Below, in pieces: positions 8,995 to 18,784 of a stretch of DNA of 64,000 bases; within the stretch, counting starts at the first letter, position 1; every line of letters starts with the position of its first letter. Location: positions 1 through 64,000 of the forward strand of contig JASFMY010000005.1 in the NCBI GenBank assembly GCA_050117315.1, written 5' to 3'. This DNA comes from JANQIV01 sp050117315. Its GTDB lineage: Bacteria; Bacteroidota; Ignavibacteria; Ignavibacteriales; Melioribacteraceae. Both the position numbers and the translations under genes were made by a program. The notes under the pieces are model-generated. The model ran no database searches and was not told the origin of the DNA. It saw nothing but the letters and a program-made list of their open reading frames with translations.

Positions 8995-10158
8995 CTATAA
9001 TCCCCGTGGAAATCCTGATATTGTTTGAGGTTGGCTACCCCAACCCATTGAAATGGTAAAGCGCATGGTATCTCCCAGCGGATGATTTTCCTGGCCTGAG
9101 AAAACATCTGTAGAAATGTAACTGAAATCAAACCCGTACATATCATACCTTATACCTGCACCGAAAGACATGAATTTTCTATTACCGTATGACGGATCTT
9201 CATAAAAGAAACCGGTTCTTAGTGCAAACATAAAATCTTCAGGCTGCCCGTACCAGTATTCAAAGCCCATTGAGGTAACAATATCTCTCAACTCTTCGCT
9301 GAATGATTGATCACCCCAGGCTGTAAAAATAGCTTTATAAAAATCATCTCTTTCACTGCTTGTAGAGTCTGCCCTATCAACAAGCAATTTACTGAAGTCA
9401 ACGGTATATGTTAGGGAATTAAAATCATCTTCAAACAACCTTAACGCAAAGCCCAGTCTGAAATTGGTTGGAATAGGATCGGCCTGGTCTTGATCTATGT
9501 AAGTTATTTTTGGACCTAAATTGCTTAAATTAATCCCCATGCTGAAGCGGTTACCAAAATCACCAATAAAGGGTAAGTTCATTACTTCAGGTCTCCACAT
9601 AGTCGCAATATCGAAACTTACCGATGTTGCCTTACCTGTACCTTCTTCTTCACCGGCGCCTTCGTCTGAAAGGCTACTGTGTATTACTCTAAAATTGAAG
9701 CCGAGTCCCCAATCATCATGTATTTTTGTTGCATAACCTAAAGTTACTGCGGCATCAAACGAAGTGAACGTGCCTATAGGATCGGGCGACTGTGATGATG
9801 TTCTTACAAACTCACCGAAGTTCATATATGTAACACTTGCAGTAATACTACCGCCAATATCTTCAATATATTGCCTGTAAGTTAAATAATCGTAGAAAAG
9901 GTCTAGGTTAAATTGCGGCAGCCAATTACTATGAGTAATACTTACCTCACTCCCGGTAAGAAACGCAATACCCGCAGGGTTCCAAAAAATAGCTGCAGAG
10001 TTATCAGCTAAACCTGCACCCGATTCTCCTATGCCGCCTGCTCTGGAGTCTGGCGCCAATAATAAGAATGTTACTGCTGCTTCTCCTTGTGCTTGTGTTT
10101 TATTAACGAATCCGAATATGGTAATCATAATAAATAGGATTCCAAATAATTTTTTCAT
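8995..10158 (-). CDS. porV: PorV/PorQ-family outer-membrane protein (type IX secretion)
   Basis: 387 residues with a signal peptide (cut near TQAQ, residue 24). The mature N-terminus has the family signature: AVTFLLLAPDSRAGGIGESG, then LADNSAAIFWNPAG, then a FadL-like 14-stranded barrel with aromatic strand ends. PorV shuttles sorting-domain cargo from the translocon to the PorU sortase at the outer membrane. The gene sits directly downstream of porU (50 bases) and 8 bases upstream of a sorting-domain protein, which supports that role. PorQ and other paralogs share the fold, so the exact letter is inferred from the neighbourhood. Confidence 0.85.
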   Translation of the reverse strand: MKKLFGILFIMITIFGFVNKTQAQGEAAVTFLLLAPDSRAGGIGESGAGLADNSAAIFWNPAGIAFLTGSEVSITHSNWLPQFNLDLFYDYLTYRQYIEDIGGSITASVTYMNFGEFVRTSSQSPDPIGTFTSFDAAVTLGYATKIHDDWGLGFNFRVIHSSLSDEGAGEEEGTGKATSVSFDIATMWRPEVMNLPFIGDFGNRFSMGINLSNLGPKITYIDQDQADPIPTNFRLGFALRLFEDDFNSLTYTVDFSKLLVDRADSTSSERDDFYKAIFTAWGDQSFSEELRDIVTSMGFEYWYGQPEDFMFALRTGFFYEDPSYGNRKFMSFGAGIRYDMYGFDFSYISTDVFSGQENHPLGDTMRFTISMGWGSQPQTISGFPRGL

Positions 10159-10208
10159 TTAATTTACCTCCAATGTATAATTTAATTCCTTTTTTGCGAA
10201 CTTTAAGT

Positions 10209-13200
10209 TTACTTAATTACTGCTAATTTACCAAGTATATTTTCTTTGAATTCTCCATCGGCAGATTCTACGATCAAATTGTATAGATATGTTCCGTTGG
10301 CTAAAACATCCCCGTCTTCGTCTCTTCCGTCCCAATCTATTTTAACAAACTTGTCAACAATATTATCACTATTTATTTCTTTGATTAATCTGCCGGCAAT
10401 TGTGTAGATTTTGATTCTTACATTTAATGAAGATTCAAGATTCTGCTGAAAAGTAAATGTAGTATTTGAAGAAAACGGGTTAGGATAATTAACTACATTT
10501 CTGATAACGAGGCCGTCGCTATTTACAACAGTAAACGAACTTTCCTCTTCGGTGAGATTGTTAAACACGTCCCATGCTTTTACTTTTAATTCATAGTCGC
10601 CTGCTTCCATATTAAGGAAACTGTGCTCTATGACACCGGATTTACCGCCGGAATTTAAATCACCTGCATAACTATTTGTGAAATCAATCGGGTCGGTGTC
10701 TTCATCATTTAGAATACCTTCAAGGTTATGCCCGATACCGGTTCCCGTAGTGTTAAGCCCCGTTTCGTCCGAGAGTTTTACAATAAGTTTAAAGTCAGAA
10801 TTTACCAAATAAGAATTCTCATAAGAAATATCGTCATAAAAAATTTCAACTTCAGGCCCAGTATTATCATCTACAACGGAGGAATCCGTACCGCCGATAA
10901 TTACATTTTCAGTAGCACCTACAAAATCCGATGATTCATCGAATAATAAAGAAGTTATTTTACCGTTAAGGTTTGTATAAGAAATATCTTTGGGTACAAC
11001 AAATTCAGTCTGGAATTTTCCATTTTCAACAGTAACTCCTCCGTTAAAAATAATTCCACCCTGATCTTTAATTGTATAACCTTCGCCTAATTCTTCGAGA
11101 GAAACTGTTATATCCGAATCGAATACTGTAACAATTCCTTCACCATTAAACGAAGTATTTACATTGCTCTGAGAATCAGTTACCGAGCCATTTATTTTGA
11201 CAGTGCTCAGGGCAGCAATTTGAACACTCTCTTCCAGTGATTTACCATTTACGGAATCAATTTTGACCAATGGTTCAGGTACAGCTAAACACACAGCCGG
11301 GTCTCCCAGAAGATGAAATTTTCTATCGTTAGAAGGGCTATTACTCCCCGTAAGTTTTGTCAAAAAAAATGCTTCACCCGTAGTGATTGGGTCTCCAATT
11401 GTGTTTGCCTCACTTATTAAATTTGAATAAAATATATTGTTTAATCTTGCATTATTACTAGAAAAAACAGGACGTGCTGAGACAAATTCACCGATTGCCC
11501 CGCCATTTTCGAGGAATAACATAACTTCAGCCCCGCTTTGCACGCCTACAAGATCAAATTGCCCGAATTCGCATGTGGCAGCAGTTAAAAAGAAATAATT
11601 TTCGTTTTCAAATTGAGGTATAGTAACATCCCTAAGCAAAACCCTTTCATCCGCCCATTCTTTCGAACTGCCGTGCCCTATATAATTTAATAATATAGTT
11701 CCATCGTTTACCGCTTCAATAATTGCAATGTTTACTTCCGGTTTCCTCCTCCCGAGTCCTGTAACAACAGTAGGATATTTGGCAAGATAAATTTTATTTA
11801 CATTAAAGTGTTTTGGAATATAACTACTATCTAATACCTCCGACTGAGGAGTATGTAAATTGTCTTCCTGTGATGTTGATTTCATGCGATCATCTGCAAC
11901 TAAAGTGATCTGGTTTTGCCATATCCCTTTATCGGCATTTGCTTCGTATGCAATAATTTTATCAATTATTATTTTTGCGGATTCGTCATTATATACCGGT
12001 ATTCTTGCATAGCAAAGATCCGGTTTGCTGTCCTGTGTTACCCTAACAAACATTTCATCTGTAGTGTAAGAATCAACCTCATCCAAAGATTCCTCGCTTT
12101 GGTAAGTAGGTAAAAAGTTGTATTCTCCCCCTTCCCTATTTAGGAAGTCATACTCGCTGTCGCCAAAAAGTACAAAGAAATACGGTTGCGTATTCCAATT
12201 TTCAAAGGCGTATTTAACAAAATTTCTTACAGCCATAGGATCATAGAGCCCTGAGTTAAATTCATTAAAAATTTGATCGATATAAACTATCTGCACACTA
12301 TACTTATTAGGGGATTGGCTTTCACGGTAAGTTTCCAATCTTTCCGCATGTTCGCTAAAATCACGGGTTGTGACTAATATATATTCTGAACCTTCCAAAA
12401 TGCCTTTTATGTTTGTGTTATCAACTTGTTCAGCATCTTCAATTGATTTATAACTGTTCGTATTTAACCCCATATACTTACTAACGGCGTTAAATTGTTC
12501 TTGCGCCTTAAAAATAAACTGCCCCCCGCTTATAGTAGCGTTTTCAATCTTTTTAACACTTGAAAAATCCGTTATATCATACACTTCAATTGAGCTTGTG
12601 GAAAAATCATAAAGATTATATTCAATAACCGCACCAGTATCTTTTGAAAAGAATACAATTGTATCGTTAGCAGCGTATAATTCTCTCTCATATTTTATTT
12701 CAAGATAGTCCAAATAACCAATATCGGTGCTTAAACTTGCATCAAAACTAAATTTAACTACGCTTCTGTCATCGGTCAAATCTCCGCTGTAAGATACTGT
12801 ACTTTCTGTTTCCTCTCCGTATTCGTAATCGGTTGTATGGTTCGGGTACGATAGGCTACTTGAATACAGTGAGTTATCATTTTCAGTAATCGTTAACCTT
12901 ACTCTTCTTTCAGCTGAATTTATAAAACTAAAATGATATTCTATCCGGCTACCACTAATCCTATTGTTCAGAGAATTTACAATTGATACGGTTTTGTTAT
13001 TTGAATTGAATGATTCACCGAAATATCTTCTCCCTGAGAGCACCTCCGATAGCTGCAATAAATCTTGTTCGTGGAATGTAAAAGCTTCCGTATAATCTTG
13101 GACATAACCTGTAGATGAAGATGAACTGTTTTTGGTTTCCATTCTTTTGCCTTCATCACCGCCGGAGGTTATCCAGTAATAATTGTCTTTTGTATAATAA

Positions 13201-14189
13201 TGTTTCATTCTTACAACTTCATCTTCGTCCGAATCATATTCATAAAAGTCCGTTCCCCTGCCGTAAAATAATATGTAGTCGCTATTATCAAAACTGCCGT
13301 CACCTTCGCCGGCAATATAAATTGCGTTTTCAACCAAATTATCCGGGACTTCTATTTCAGGATCTTCCGGTAAAATATACCCTCCGTTATTATATATTTT
13401 TATGGTTCTCGGGTCTACATTGTCTGCATCTATTCCAAGACTGCTTAAATCATCCCTGGTAATTTTATAAATTCCTTCGGTAGGAGCTTTGAACCTGTAC
13501 CATGTACCCGTAGCTAAAACGGAAGATTCAAAATTTACTTTTGCAAGGCCTCTTGAGCGCGTCCCCCAGTTTTTAGCTATATCATAATTTAGTACTGCTC
13601 TTTCCAGGAAGTTATCATTTAAAGTTACCTTTTGATTTGCCGAGGCAAAAGTTACTTTGAAGGTTATTTTATAGTACAATTTAATTTTGTTTGTTGAAGC
13701 ATCAAATTGCACCGGGTTAATGGTTACTGTCTGAATCCCTAAGTTTCTAACATTATTGTATTCACCCAAACTAACCGGCAACTCTTTATTATTATAGTCG
13801 TTATAACTTTCCGAAATCTTATATTCAAATGAATTAGTACCGTCAATTAGGACAGGTGTCGGAATAGGAGATAATCTGCCTGAGATTCTTTTAGTACTGC
13901 TTGATAAAATTTGGATGGTATTTCCGACTTCAGAAGGGACACCGATATTCACTTTTCTCACCTGAACATCCGGATCACCATATTGCAGATCAGAATCAGG
14001 AACCCCGTTATACAAATTGATCTTTTTGTATTCAACATTATTAATGGTAATAGATGTAGAATCTGAAATTATCTGCGAATATTCAATAATAATTGAATTT
14101 TTGTCGGAAGAAACAACTTTTATATCATCAGCAGATAATACCGGCAGATACAAAAAAAGGAAAATTATTATAGAGATTTTTTTTGTCAT
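10209..14189 (-). CDS. porU: Type IX secretion sortase PorU (C25 gingipain-like)
   Basis: 1326 residues with a signal peptide (to about 20). Gingipain-family catalytic residues are present: His839 in NYIGHGSSKEW and Cys873 in TAATCEFGQFD. Upstream is a long beta-rich propeptide-like region (1-560) and downstream Ig-like segments. PorU cleaves the sorting domain from cargo and attaches the mature protein to the surface. The protein itself ends in a FlgD/sorting-type domain (YPNPFSSNTTFTFQ ... GTYLYNLIV ... KLAVIK), as is common in Ignavibacteria-type PorU. It is the first gene of the leftward Por cluster, with a 232-base upstream gap likely to hold the promoter. Confidence 0.9.
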   Translation of the reverse strand: MTKKISIIIFLFLYLPVLSADDIKVVSSDKNSIIIEYSQIISDSTSITINNVEYKKINLYNGVPDSDLQYGDPDVQVRKVNIGVPSEVGNTIQILSSSTKRISGRLSPIPTPVLIDGTNSFEYKISESYNDYNNKELPVSLGEYNNVRNLGIQTVTINPVQFDASTNKIKLYYKITFKVTFASANQKVTLNDNFLERAVLNYDIAKNWGTRSRGLAKVNFESSVLATGTWYRFKAPTEGIYKITRDDLSSLGIDADNVDPRTIKIYNNGGYILPEDPEIEVPDNLVENAIYIAGEGDGSFDNSDYILFYGRGTDFYEYDSDEDEVVRMKHYYTKDNYYWITSGGDEGKRMETKNSSSSSTGYVQDYTEAFTFHEQDLLQLSEVLSGRRYFGESFNSNNKTVSIVNSLNNRISGSRIEYHFSFINSAERRVRLTITENDNSLYSSSLSYPNHTTDYEYGEETESTVSYSGDLTDDRSVVKFSFDASLSTDIGYLDYLEIKYERELYAANDTIVFFSKDTGAVIEYNLYDFSTSSIEVYDITDFSSVKKIENATISGGQFIFKAQEQFNAVSKYMGLNTNSYKSIEDAEQVDNTNIKGILEGSEYILVTTRDFSEHAERLETYRESQSPNKYSVQIVYIDQIFNEFNSGLYDPMAVRNFVKYAFENWNTQPYFFVLFGDSEYDFLNREGGEYNFLPTYQSEESLDEVDSYTTDEMFVRVTQDSKPDLCYARIPVYNDESAKIIIDKIIAYEANADKGIWQNQITLVADDRMKSTSQEDNLHTPQSEVLDSSYIPKHFNVNKIYLAKYPTVVTGLGRRKPEVNIAIIEAVNDGTILLNYIGHGSSKEWADERVLLRDVTIPQFENENYFFLTAATCEFGQFDLVGVQSGAEVMLFLENGGAIGEFVSARPVFSSNNARLNNIFYSNLISEANTIGDPITTGEAFFLTKLTGSNSPSNDRKFHLLGDPAVCLAVPEPLVKIDSVNGKSLEESVQIAALSTVKINGSVTDSQSNVNTSFNGEGIVTVFDSDITVSLEELGEGYTIKDQGGIIFNGGVTVENGKFQTEFVVPKDISYTNLNGKITSLLFDESSDFVGATENVIIGGTDSSVVDDNTGPEVEIFYDDISYENSYLVNSDFKLIVKLSDETGLNTTGTGIGHNLEGILNDEDTDPIDFTNSYAGDLNSGGKSGVIEHSFLNMEAGDYELKVKAWDVFNNLTEEESSFTVVNSDGLVIRNVVNYPNPFSSNTTFTFQQNLESSLNVRIKIYTIAGRLIKEINSDNIVDKFVKIDWDGRDEDGDVLANGTYLYNLIVESADGEFKENILGKLAVIK

Positions 14190-14421
14190 TCTTATTCCTC
14201 TGAATTTTCGATCTAATCGAATAAAGATAATTAAATAATGATTAAATCAACAAAAAATACTGTATAAAATCCCTATAAAAATATTCCCCTTATTGAATAT
14301 TACAAATTTGACATGTTTATTGCACTTTGTCAAGTCAAAACGTATTATTTTTTTAACTCTTTTTCACTTTGGAAATTAAGCTTCTGTACCGCTAAGATGA
14401 AATTCACGTCACGCAATTTAG

Positions 14422-14985
14422 TCAAATTCCAAGTAATTCCTTATTCTCTTTTAAAGCATTGATACAAAACTCGATATGTTCGTCAAGCTCAACTTCCATG
14501 TCCGCTACGCCATCATAAATATCATCTCTATTAACTGCCCTGGCAAAAGCTTTATCTTTGAGCTTCTTCTTTACGGATTTTAGTTTTACTTCATCAATAG
14601 ATTTACTTGGCCTTACGTAAGTAACCGCAAGAATAAACCCGGCAAGTTCATCACATGCAAATAAAGTTTTTGCAAGTTTAGATTTTCTCGGAACCCCGGT
14701 ATAATTTGTATGCGATAAAATTGTATTTCTGAATTCTTCATTGAATCCTTTTTCTTTAAGAATTTCGTTTCCTTTGTACGGGTGTAAATCTTCGGAAGGA
14801 AACATTTCATAATCAAAATCGTGAAGCAATGCTGCATTGCCCCAGTAATCAGCATCTTCATTAAACTTCACAGCGTATGCTTTTACACATGCTTCAACAG
14901 CAAATGCATGTTTTAGCAAACTGTCCGTTTTGGTATATTCTTTTAGAAGCGATAAACAATATTCCCTATTTTTTTCTTTTTCCAT
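14422..14985 (-). CDS. HD-domain protein, putative phosphohydrolase
   Basis: 187 residues. His/Asp residues typical of HD proteins are visible: KHAFAVEA near 21-28, then AALLHDFDYEMFP with the HD pair near 52-53, and HTNYTG with a further His. No other domain is fused. Such stand-alone HD proteins are often annotated as hydrolases; the substrate cannot be read from sequence. The start overlaps the end of the endonuclease III gene by 20 bases, so the two are translationally coupled. Confidence 0.8.
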   Translation of the reverse strand: MEKEKNREYCLSLLKEYTKTDSLLKHAFAVEACVKAYAVKFNEDADYWGNAALLHDFDYEMFPSEDLHPYKGNEILKEKGFNEEFRNTILSHTNYTGVPRKSKLAKTLFACDELAGFILAVTYVRPSKSIDEVKLKSVKKKLKDKAFARAVNRDDIYDGVADMEVELDEHIEFCINALKENKELLGI

Positions 14986-15634
14986 TTATCTTCTCATTTA
15001 CGTTTGGATTAAAACTCGGGCATAGTTGTGAAATAACGCATTGAAAACATTTCGGCTTTCTTGCTATACAGACTTTTCGCCCGTGTGTTGCAAGCCAATG
15101 TGAAGAATTTACCCAGTAGTTCTCCGGCAAAAGTTTCTTCAGCTCCATTTCAATTTTTTCAGGATCTTTTGTATTTACCAAGCCGAGTAAATTGGAAAGT
15201 CTTTTTACATGCGTATCAACAGCAATTGCGGGGATACCAAATGCATTGCCTGCCACCACTGAAGCAGTTTTTCTTCCGACTCCCGGTAGTTCAACAAGCT
15301 TATCGAAATCCTCCGGCACATTGCCGTTATATTTTTCAATCAACATCGCACAACAGTTCTTTATACTTTTTGTTTTCTGCCTGTAAAACCCGGTAGAAAA
15401 TATATCTTTTTCAAGTTCTTCCGAACTTGCATTTACGTAGTCCTCAGGCTTTTTATACTTTTTGAATAAATCTTTAGTCACTATGTTCACCCTCTCATCA
15501 GTACATTGCACTGAAAGTATTGTGGAAATTAACAACTCAAAGGCAGAAGTATATTCAAGTGCAGGTTTTACACCCGGATATTCATTAGCAAGCAAATCAA
15601 AAATTTTAAACGCCTCTTTATTTTTTCGATGCAT
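14966..15634 (-). CDS. nth: Endonuclease III, DNA glycosylase/AP lyase
   Basis: 222 residues, normal length. The helix-hairpin-helix ELPGVGRKTASVV holds the catalytic lysine (K122), and the catalytic aspartate is D140 in AVDTHVKR. The C-terminal 4Fe-4S loop has C189-x6-C196-x2-C199-x5-C205. The enzyme removes oxidised pyrimidines and nicks the abasic site in base excision repair. First gene of a two-gene leftward operon with the HD protein. Identification is secure. Confidence 0.96.
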   Translation of the reverse strand: MHRKNKEAFKIFDLLANEYPGVKPALEYTSAFELLISTILSVQCTDERVNIVTKDLFKKYKKPEDYVNASSEELEKDIFSTGFYRQKTKSIKNCCAMLIEKYNGNVPEDFDKLVELPGVGRKTASVVAGNAFGIPAIAVDTHVKRLSNLLGLVNTKDPEKIEMELKKLLPENYWVNSSHWLATHGRKVCIARKPKCFQCVISQLCPSFNPNVNEKINGKRKK

Positions 15635-15797
15635 GATGCAATTACAAGAAGATTAAATAAAAGTTTCAAAAACATAATAAAAATAATTTATTGTTAACAA
15701 TAAGTAGAGATTTTTTTTAGCACCCTTTCAACGGAACATAAACCAAAAGAAGTCGTCAAAAATATTAAACTAACAACAAATGATTCGGGGGGATCAT

Positions 15798-16208
15798 ATG
15801 AAAAAGCTAAACGTTGTTTTAGTCGTATTGTTTGCTATTATTTTAGCAACAGCATCACAAGCAAAAAGCTCATCAAACGAAAATTCCAAAGAAAATCATC
15901 TTGACGTTACGGACATTGTTAAAAATTTGGAAATGGGCACCAAGTCGGATAACTTCGGTTTAAAAGTAAGCTCTACCTACGAGTTGGGCAATTATAACAC
16001 TTCAAGATCAATTATCAATTTAATGAGAGTACTTCATGATGATAAAGATGTGGAAGCAAGAATTGCCGCTGCTTTATCACTCATTAAAATAGGTGATGCT
16101 AGAGGTGTTTACGCAGTAAAAAGAGCCGCTACATTTGATGAAAGTCAACGGGTAAGAAAGCTCTGTTCAAAATTCTACTCAGACTTTATTTTGGCAAACA
16201 AAAACTAA
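15798..16208 (+). CDS. Small exported HEAT-repeat protein
   Basis: 136 residues from the chosen start. An ATG 18 bases upstream is also in frame, but a GGGGGGA ribosome site at 787-793 of this kilobase (15787-15793) lies between the two, and the downstream ATG opens a clean signal peptide (MKKLNVVLVVLFAIILATASQA). The mature part has two alpha-helical HEAT-like units, including DVEARIAAALSLIKIGDARGVYAVKRAA. Probably a periplasmic scaffold; no specific partner is visible. It is monocistronic, rightward, and followed by a hairpin at 16259-16294. Confidence 0.78.
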   Translation: MKKLNVVLVVLFAIILATASQAKSSSNENSKENHLDVTDIVKNLEMGTKSDNFGLKVSSTYELGNYNTSRSIINLMRVLHDDKDVEARIAAALSLIKIGDARGVYAVKRAATFDESQRVRKLCSKFYSDFILANKN

Positions 16209-16258
16209 TCTCTATTATATAAGAAAAATTTACCTATATCAGGTAAATGACGCTAACA

Positions 16259-16294
16259 ACAGCCGCAAGTTTTCGGGGGATTTCTTGCGGCTGT
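16259..16294 (+). terminator. GC-rich hairpin after the HEAT gene
   Basis: A perfect 11-base stem (ACAGCCGCAAG at 16259-16269, CTTGCGGCTGT at 16284-16294) with a 14-base loop lies about 50 bases past the stop. A shorter stem (TTTACCT/AGGTAAA, 16229-16247) precedes it. The run after the stem is T-rich but interrupted (ACTAAATTTGTTT), so termination is likely but not textbook. Confidence 0.6.
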
Positions 16295-16428
16295 ACTAAA
16301 TTTGTTTCCAACAGTCCTATAAGAATTATATTCTCTTTGATTTAACGCTGATGAATTTATACAGGAATTCTAACAAAAAACCAATTTAGTGTGTACGTAA
16401 TTTCCAAATAATGTAAGAAGGTTAGTTG

Positions 16429-16500
16429 CTGCCCCGTAAGGACTCGAACCTTAAATTCCTAATCCAGAGTCAGGCGTGTTGCCAATTACACCACGGGGCA
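16429..16500 (-). tRNA. tRNA-Gln (anticodon CTG)
   Basis: A 72-base cloverleaf reads on the minus strand from 16500. The acceptor arms TGCCCCG/CGGGGCA pair fully. The anticodon arm is CCTGA-CTCTGGA-TTAGG with anticodon CTG, the T arm is AAGG-TTCGAGT-CCTT, and the discriminator is G. The weak first pair (T1-A72) and G73 are typical of tRNA-Gln. The 3' CCA is not encoded. Confidence 0.93.
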
Positions 16501-16668
16501 AATTATATTCCGTAAAAATAATGAATGAATTTAATATATCAATCATAAAATTTCTACTTCTATTCTGCGAGGGTGAAATAGAGGGTAGAAAAAATCAACT
16601 TCGACTAATATTATTGAATTAGTATTCATTACCTTACAGGTTTAGATTAATTTTTTTAAAATTCACAA

Positions 16669-17310
16669 ATGATAAAAGGCCCTATAAAATTCTTACTTGT
16701 CCTACTATTAATGATTAGTAATGTTAACGGACAAAAATTAAAACTTGCGGTGGGCGGAGGCTTAAGCAGTTTTCAATCACCTAATTTGTATATAAAAGAA
16801 GTTAAAGATAAAGGGTTTGGATTTGGGCATGAATTTTTTTTGGGTTTTAAAGTAAAACACTCATTTCCGCATTTTCCCTTAAGAATTATTGTAAAACTAA
16901 AATATATTTATGCTGAAGGAAAAGGAACAAGGCAAATTACAAATCCAGAATTGGAACTAGAGGACGCATCTTTTCAAATAACTAAGGGAATAATTTCCGG
17001 GGGAGTAGGAGGAGAAATTCCTTTTTTTGAAAATGAGTACTCTCCCTTCTTGTTATTTGATTTACTTTTTAATGCAATAGGAGAAACAAAAGCAGATATC
17101 AAAAGCCCTTCAGGTATAGGCGATTTTACGTTGCAAAAAAAAGGTAGGAGAATCGGTGCCGGTATAGGACTTGGCTTTTTTATCAAAGATATCGCTGAGG
17201 ATACCGATCTTGAATTATCGTTCAATTATAATTTTCTGAATATGATTGGACAAGAACACGATGAAGGCAATATTTACGTATTTAATATCGGCGCTTTCTT
17301 TTTGTTGTAA
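16669..17310 (+). CDS. Putative outer-membrane beta-barrel protein
   Basis: 213 residues with a signal peptide (cut near NVNGQ, residue 22). The mature part is alternating-hydrophobicity beta strand with Gly-rich turns (LAVGGGLSSFQSP, GHEFFLGFKVKHSF, GIISGGVGGEIPF, RRIGAGIGLGFFI) and the last residues are aromatic/hydrophobic (YVFNIGAFFLL), which fits a small 8-stranded OM barrel. No family recognised. It is convergent with the TIR gene, with 30 bases between their ends. Confidence 0.65.
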   Translation: MIKGPIKFLLVLLLMISNVNGQKLKLAVGGGLSSFQSPNLYIKEVKDKGFGFGHEFFLGFKVKHSFPHFPLRIIVKLKYIYAEGKGTRQITNPELELEDASFQITKGIISGGVGGEIPFFENEYSPFLLFDLLFNAIGETKADIKSPSGIGDFTLQKKGRRIGAGIGLGFFIKDIAEDTDLELSFNYNFLNMIGQEHDEGNIYVFNIGAFFLL

Positions 17311-17340
17311 AAATGAGACTGTAAAAAGTGCTACAAATCA

Positions 17341-18438
17341 TTATTGCATACTCTTTAGCCTTTTAAGCAACATACTAAATGATTTCTCAAACTCGTTATT
17401 ATCTTGCCATTTTATAAAATCAGCAACGTTCTCTTTTTTAACTTTTTTAAGCCAGGTTTCATTCGAATCTTTAGCAGAATTATCAATAAAGACCGGGAAA
17501 AGAATATCTTTTTTTTTCTTTTTCTCCTTGCTCAGCGCTTTTTCAACTTCCGGTTTAATCCATTTACCATGTATTGAATTCTTACTTAAAATAATCAAAA
17601 GCTTACCTTGTAATCTAATTTCCTCATCTATTTCCGGTCTAATTTTCTTTACTACTTCTAAATCTTCTGAAGCATACGAGACATTTATATTTTCACTTCG
17701 TAATCTTTGAATTAACGCATTAGTAAAACATTTATCTTTTTCACTAAAACTTACAAAACAAGGGAATTGATTAATTTCTTTAGTATAGATTAATTTAAGA
17801 AATTCAATCTCCTGTTTTGAGTATCCAACACCTAGAAGAAATCCATACGGCAAGTCATTTACACATGCTTTCAAGGTCAATTGATCAATAGATGAATTAC
17901 CATAGTGTTTAATATATTCTAGGTTTCTTGCCGAGCTTAGTGTATCACAGTTAAAGATTAATATCTGATTCAAATCTGCCATCTCAAAATCTGCACCCTC
18001 CAATTTCGTAGTTGCTATTATTACATGATTCAACCGTATTCCTTTTAAATCAGTCCAGCTTAAATCAGCTTCATTTACAAAGACTCCACTTAAATTCGAT
18101 TTTCTTAAAACTGCATTTGCTAAATCAACACCAGTTAGATCCACTTGCCTGAGATAGGTCTCATTTAAAATCGCTCCTCTTAAATTTGCCCCGCTCAAAT
18201 CTACCTTATGCAATTTCACATAGCTTAATTTCGCGTTTTTTAAATTCGCTTTACATAATTTTACGTCCCTAAAATCTGCGCCTCCTAAATCAGCTTCACT
18301 TAAGTTTATAGACACTAATTCAATATCGCTTAAATCCGCGTTCCTTAGATCCGGTGATATACTTATATTCTTAATTCTCCACTCATTCCAAACACCTGTC
18401 CCTTGCTTTAATATTTCTAAATGTCCAGAGTCAGCCAT
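17341..18438 (-). CDS. Pentapeptide-repeat protein with C-terminal TIR domain
   Basis: 365 residues, no signal peptide. Residues about 30-160 are pentapeptide repeats of the A(D/N)Lxx kind (ADLSD, ADLGG, ANLKN, ANLRG), which fold as a right-handed quadrilateral helix. Residues about 226-365 match a TIR domain: PCFVSFSEKD opens it, SYASEDL follows, and WIKPEVEKAL carries acidic residues in the position of the catalytic glutamate of NAD-cleaving TIRs. Pentapeptide-TIR proteins are known from bacteria and may be NADase sensors in defence or signalling; the function here is inferred. It lies just past the eCIS operon terminator and is read in the same direction from its own start. Confidence 0.82.
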   Translation of the reverse strand: MADSGHLEILKQGTGVWNEWRIKNISISPDLRNADLSDIELVSINLSEADLGGADFRDVKLCKANLKNAKLSYVKLHKVDLSGANLRGAILNETYLRQVDLTGVDLANAVLRKSNLSGVFVNEADLSWTDLKGIRLNHVIIATTKLEGADFEMADLNQILIFNCDTLSSARNLEYIKHYGNSSIDQLTLKACVNDLPYGFLLGVGYSKQEIEFLKLIYTKEINQFPCFVSFSEKDKCFTNALIQRLRSENINVSYASEDLEVVKKIRPEIDEEIRLQGKLLIILSKNSIHGKWIKPEVEKALSKEKKKKKDILFPVFIDNSAKDSNETWLKKVKKENVADFIKWQDNNEFEKSFSMLLKRLKSMQ

Positions 18439-18784
18439 TTATAACCAACGTTTTTCTTTTTGACTTAACTAGCTAAATAACTTACAGAAACAAATATTAG
18501 GTCTTCTTTCGGAACAAGCACTATTCATTAAAAACAGACATTAAATACCTAATCTATAGATACACCAGATCCCAGGTTAATTTTTAAGAAATCCTATAGA
18601 AGACATTTTATTATAACTATTTAAAATAAAAAATGCTTGTAATTTATTATTTTACAAGCATTAAAGTTGTTCCCCGGCTAGAGGCTCCCTACATCAGTCA
18701 GAACTTTGGTGGTCATTAGGTTCAAAGTTTATAAATCAATCTTCGGCAAAGTATTTTATTATTATCGGCTTCCTTAGTGATTTT
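18439..18784. other. Gap between the TIR gene and the eCIS operon end
   Basis: 346 bases without a gene. The right half holds the hairpin terminator of the eCIS operon (18632-18662). The left half (18439-18630) is AT-rich and must contain the promoter for the TIR gene. I see no convincing consensus promoter element in it. Confidence 0.5.
18619..18662 (-). terminator. Rho-independent terminator of the eCIS operon
   Basis: On the minus strand an 11-base perfect stem (AATGCTTGTAA at 18662-18652, TTACAAGCATT at 18642-18632) with a 9-base loop is followed by a T-rich run (TTTTTATTTTAAA). It lies about 120 bases downstream of the last eCIS gene and closes the leftward operon. Confidence 0.82.

Noticed and set aside
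14190..14421. TTGACA-like box (14333-14328) upstream of porU as a promoter
   Set aside because: The nearest -10-like sequence is 23 or more bases away, too far for a standard promoter, so I do not call it.
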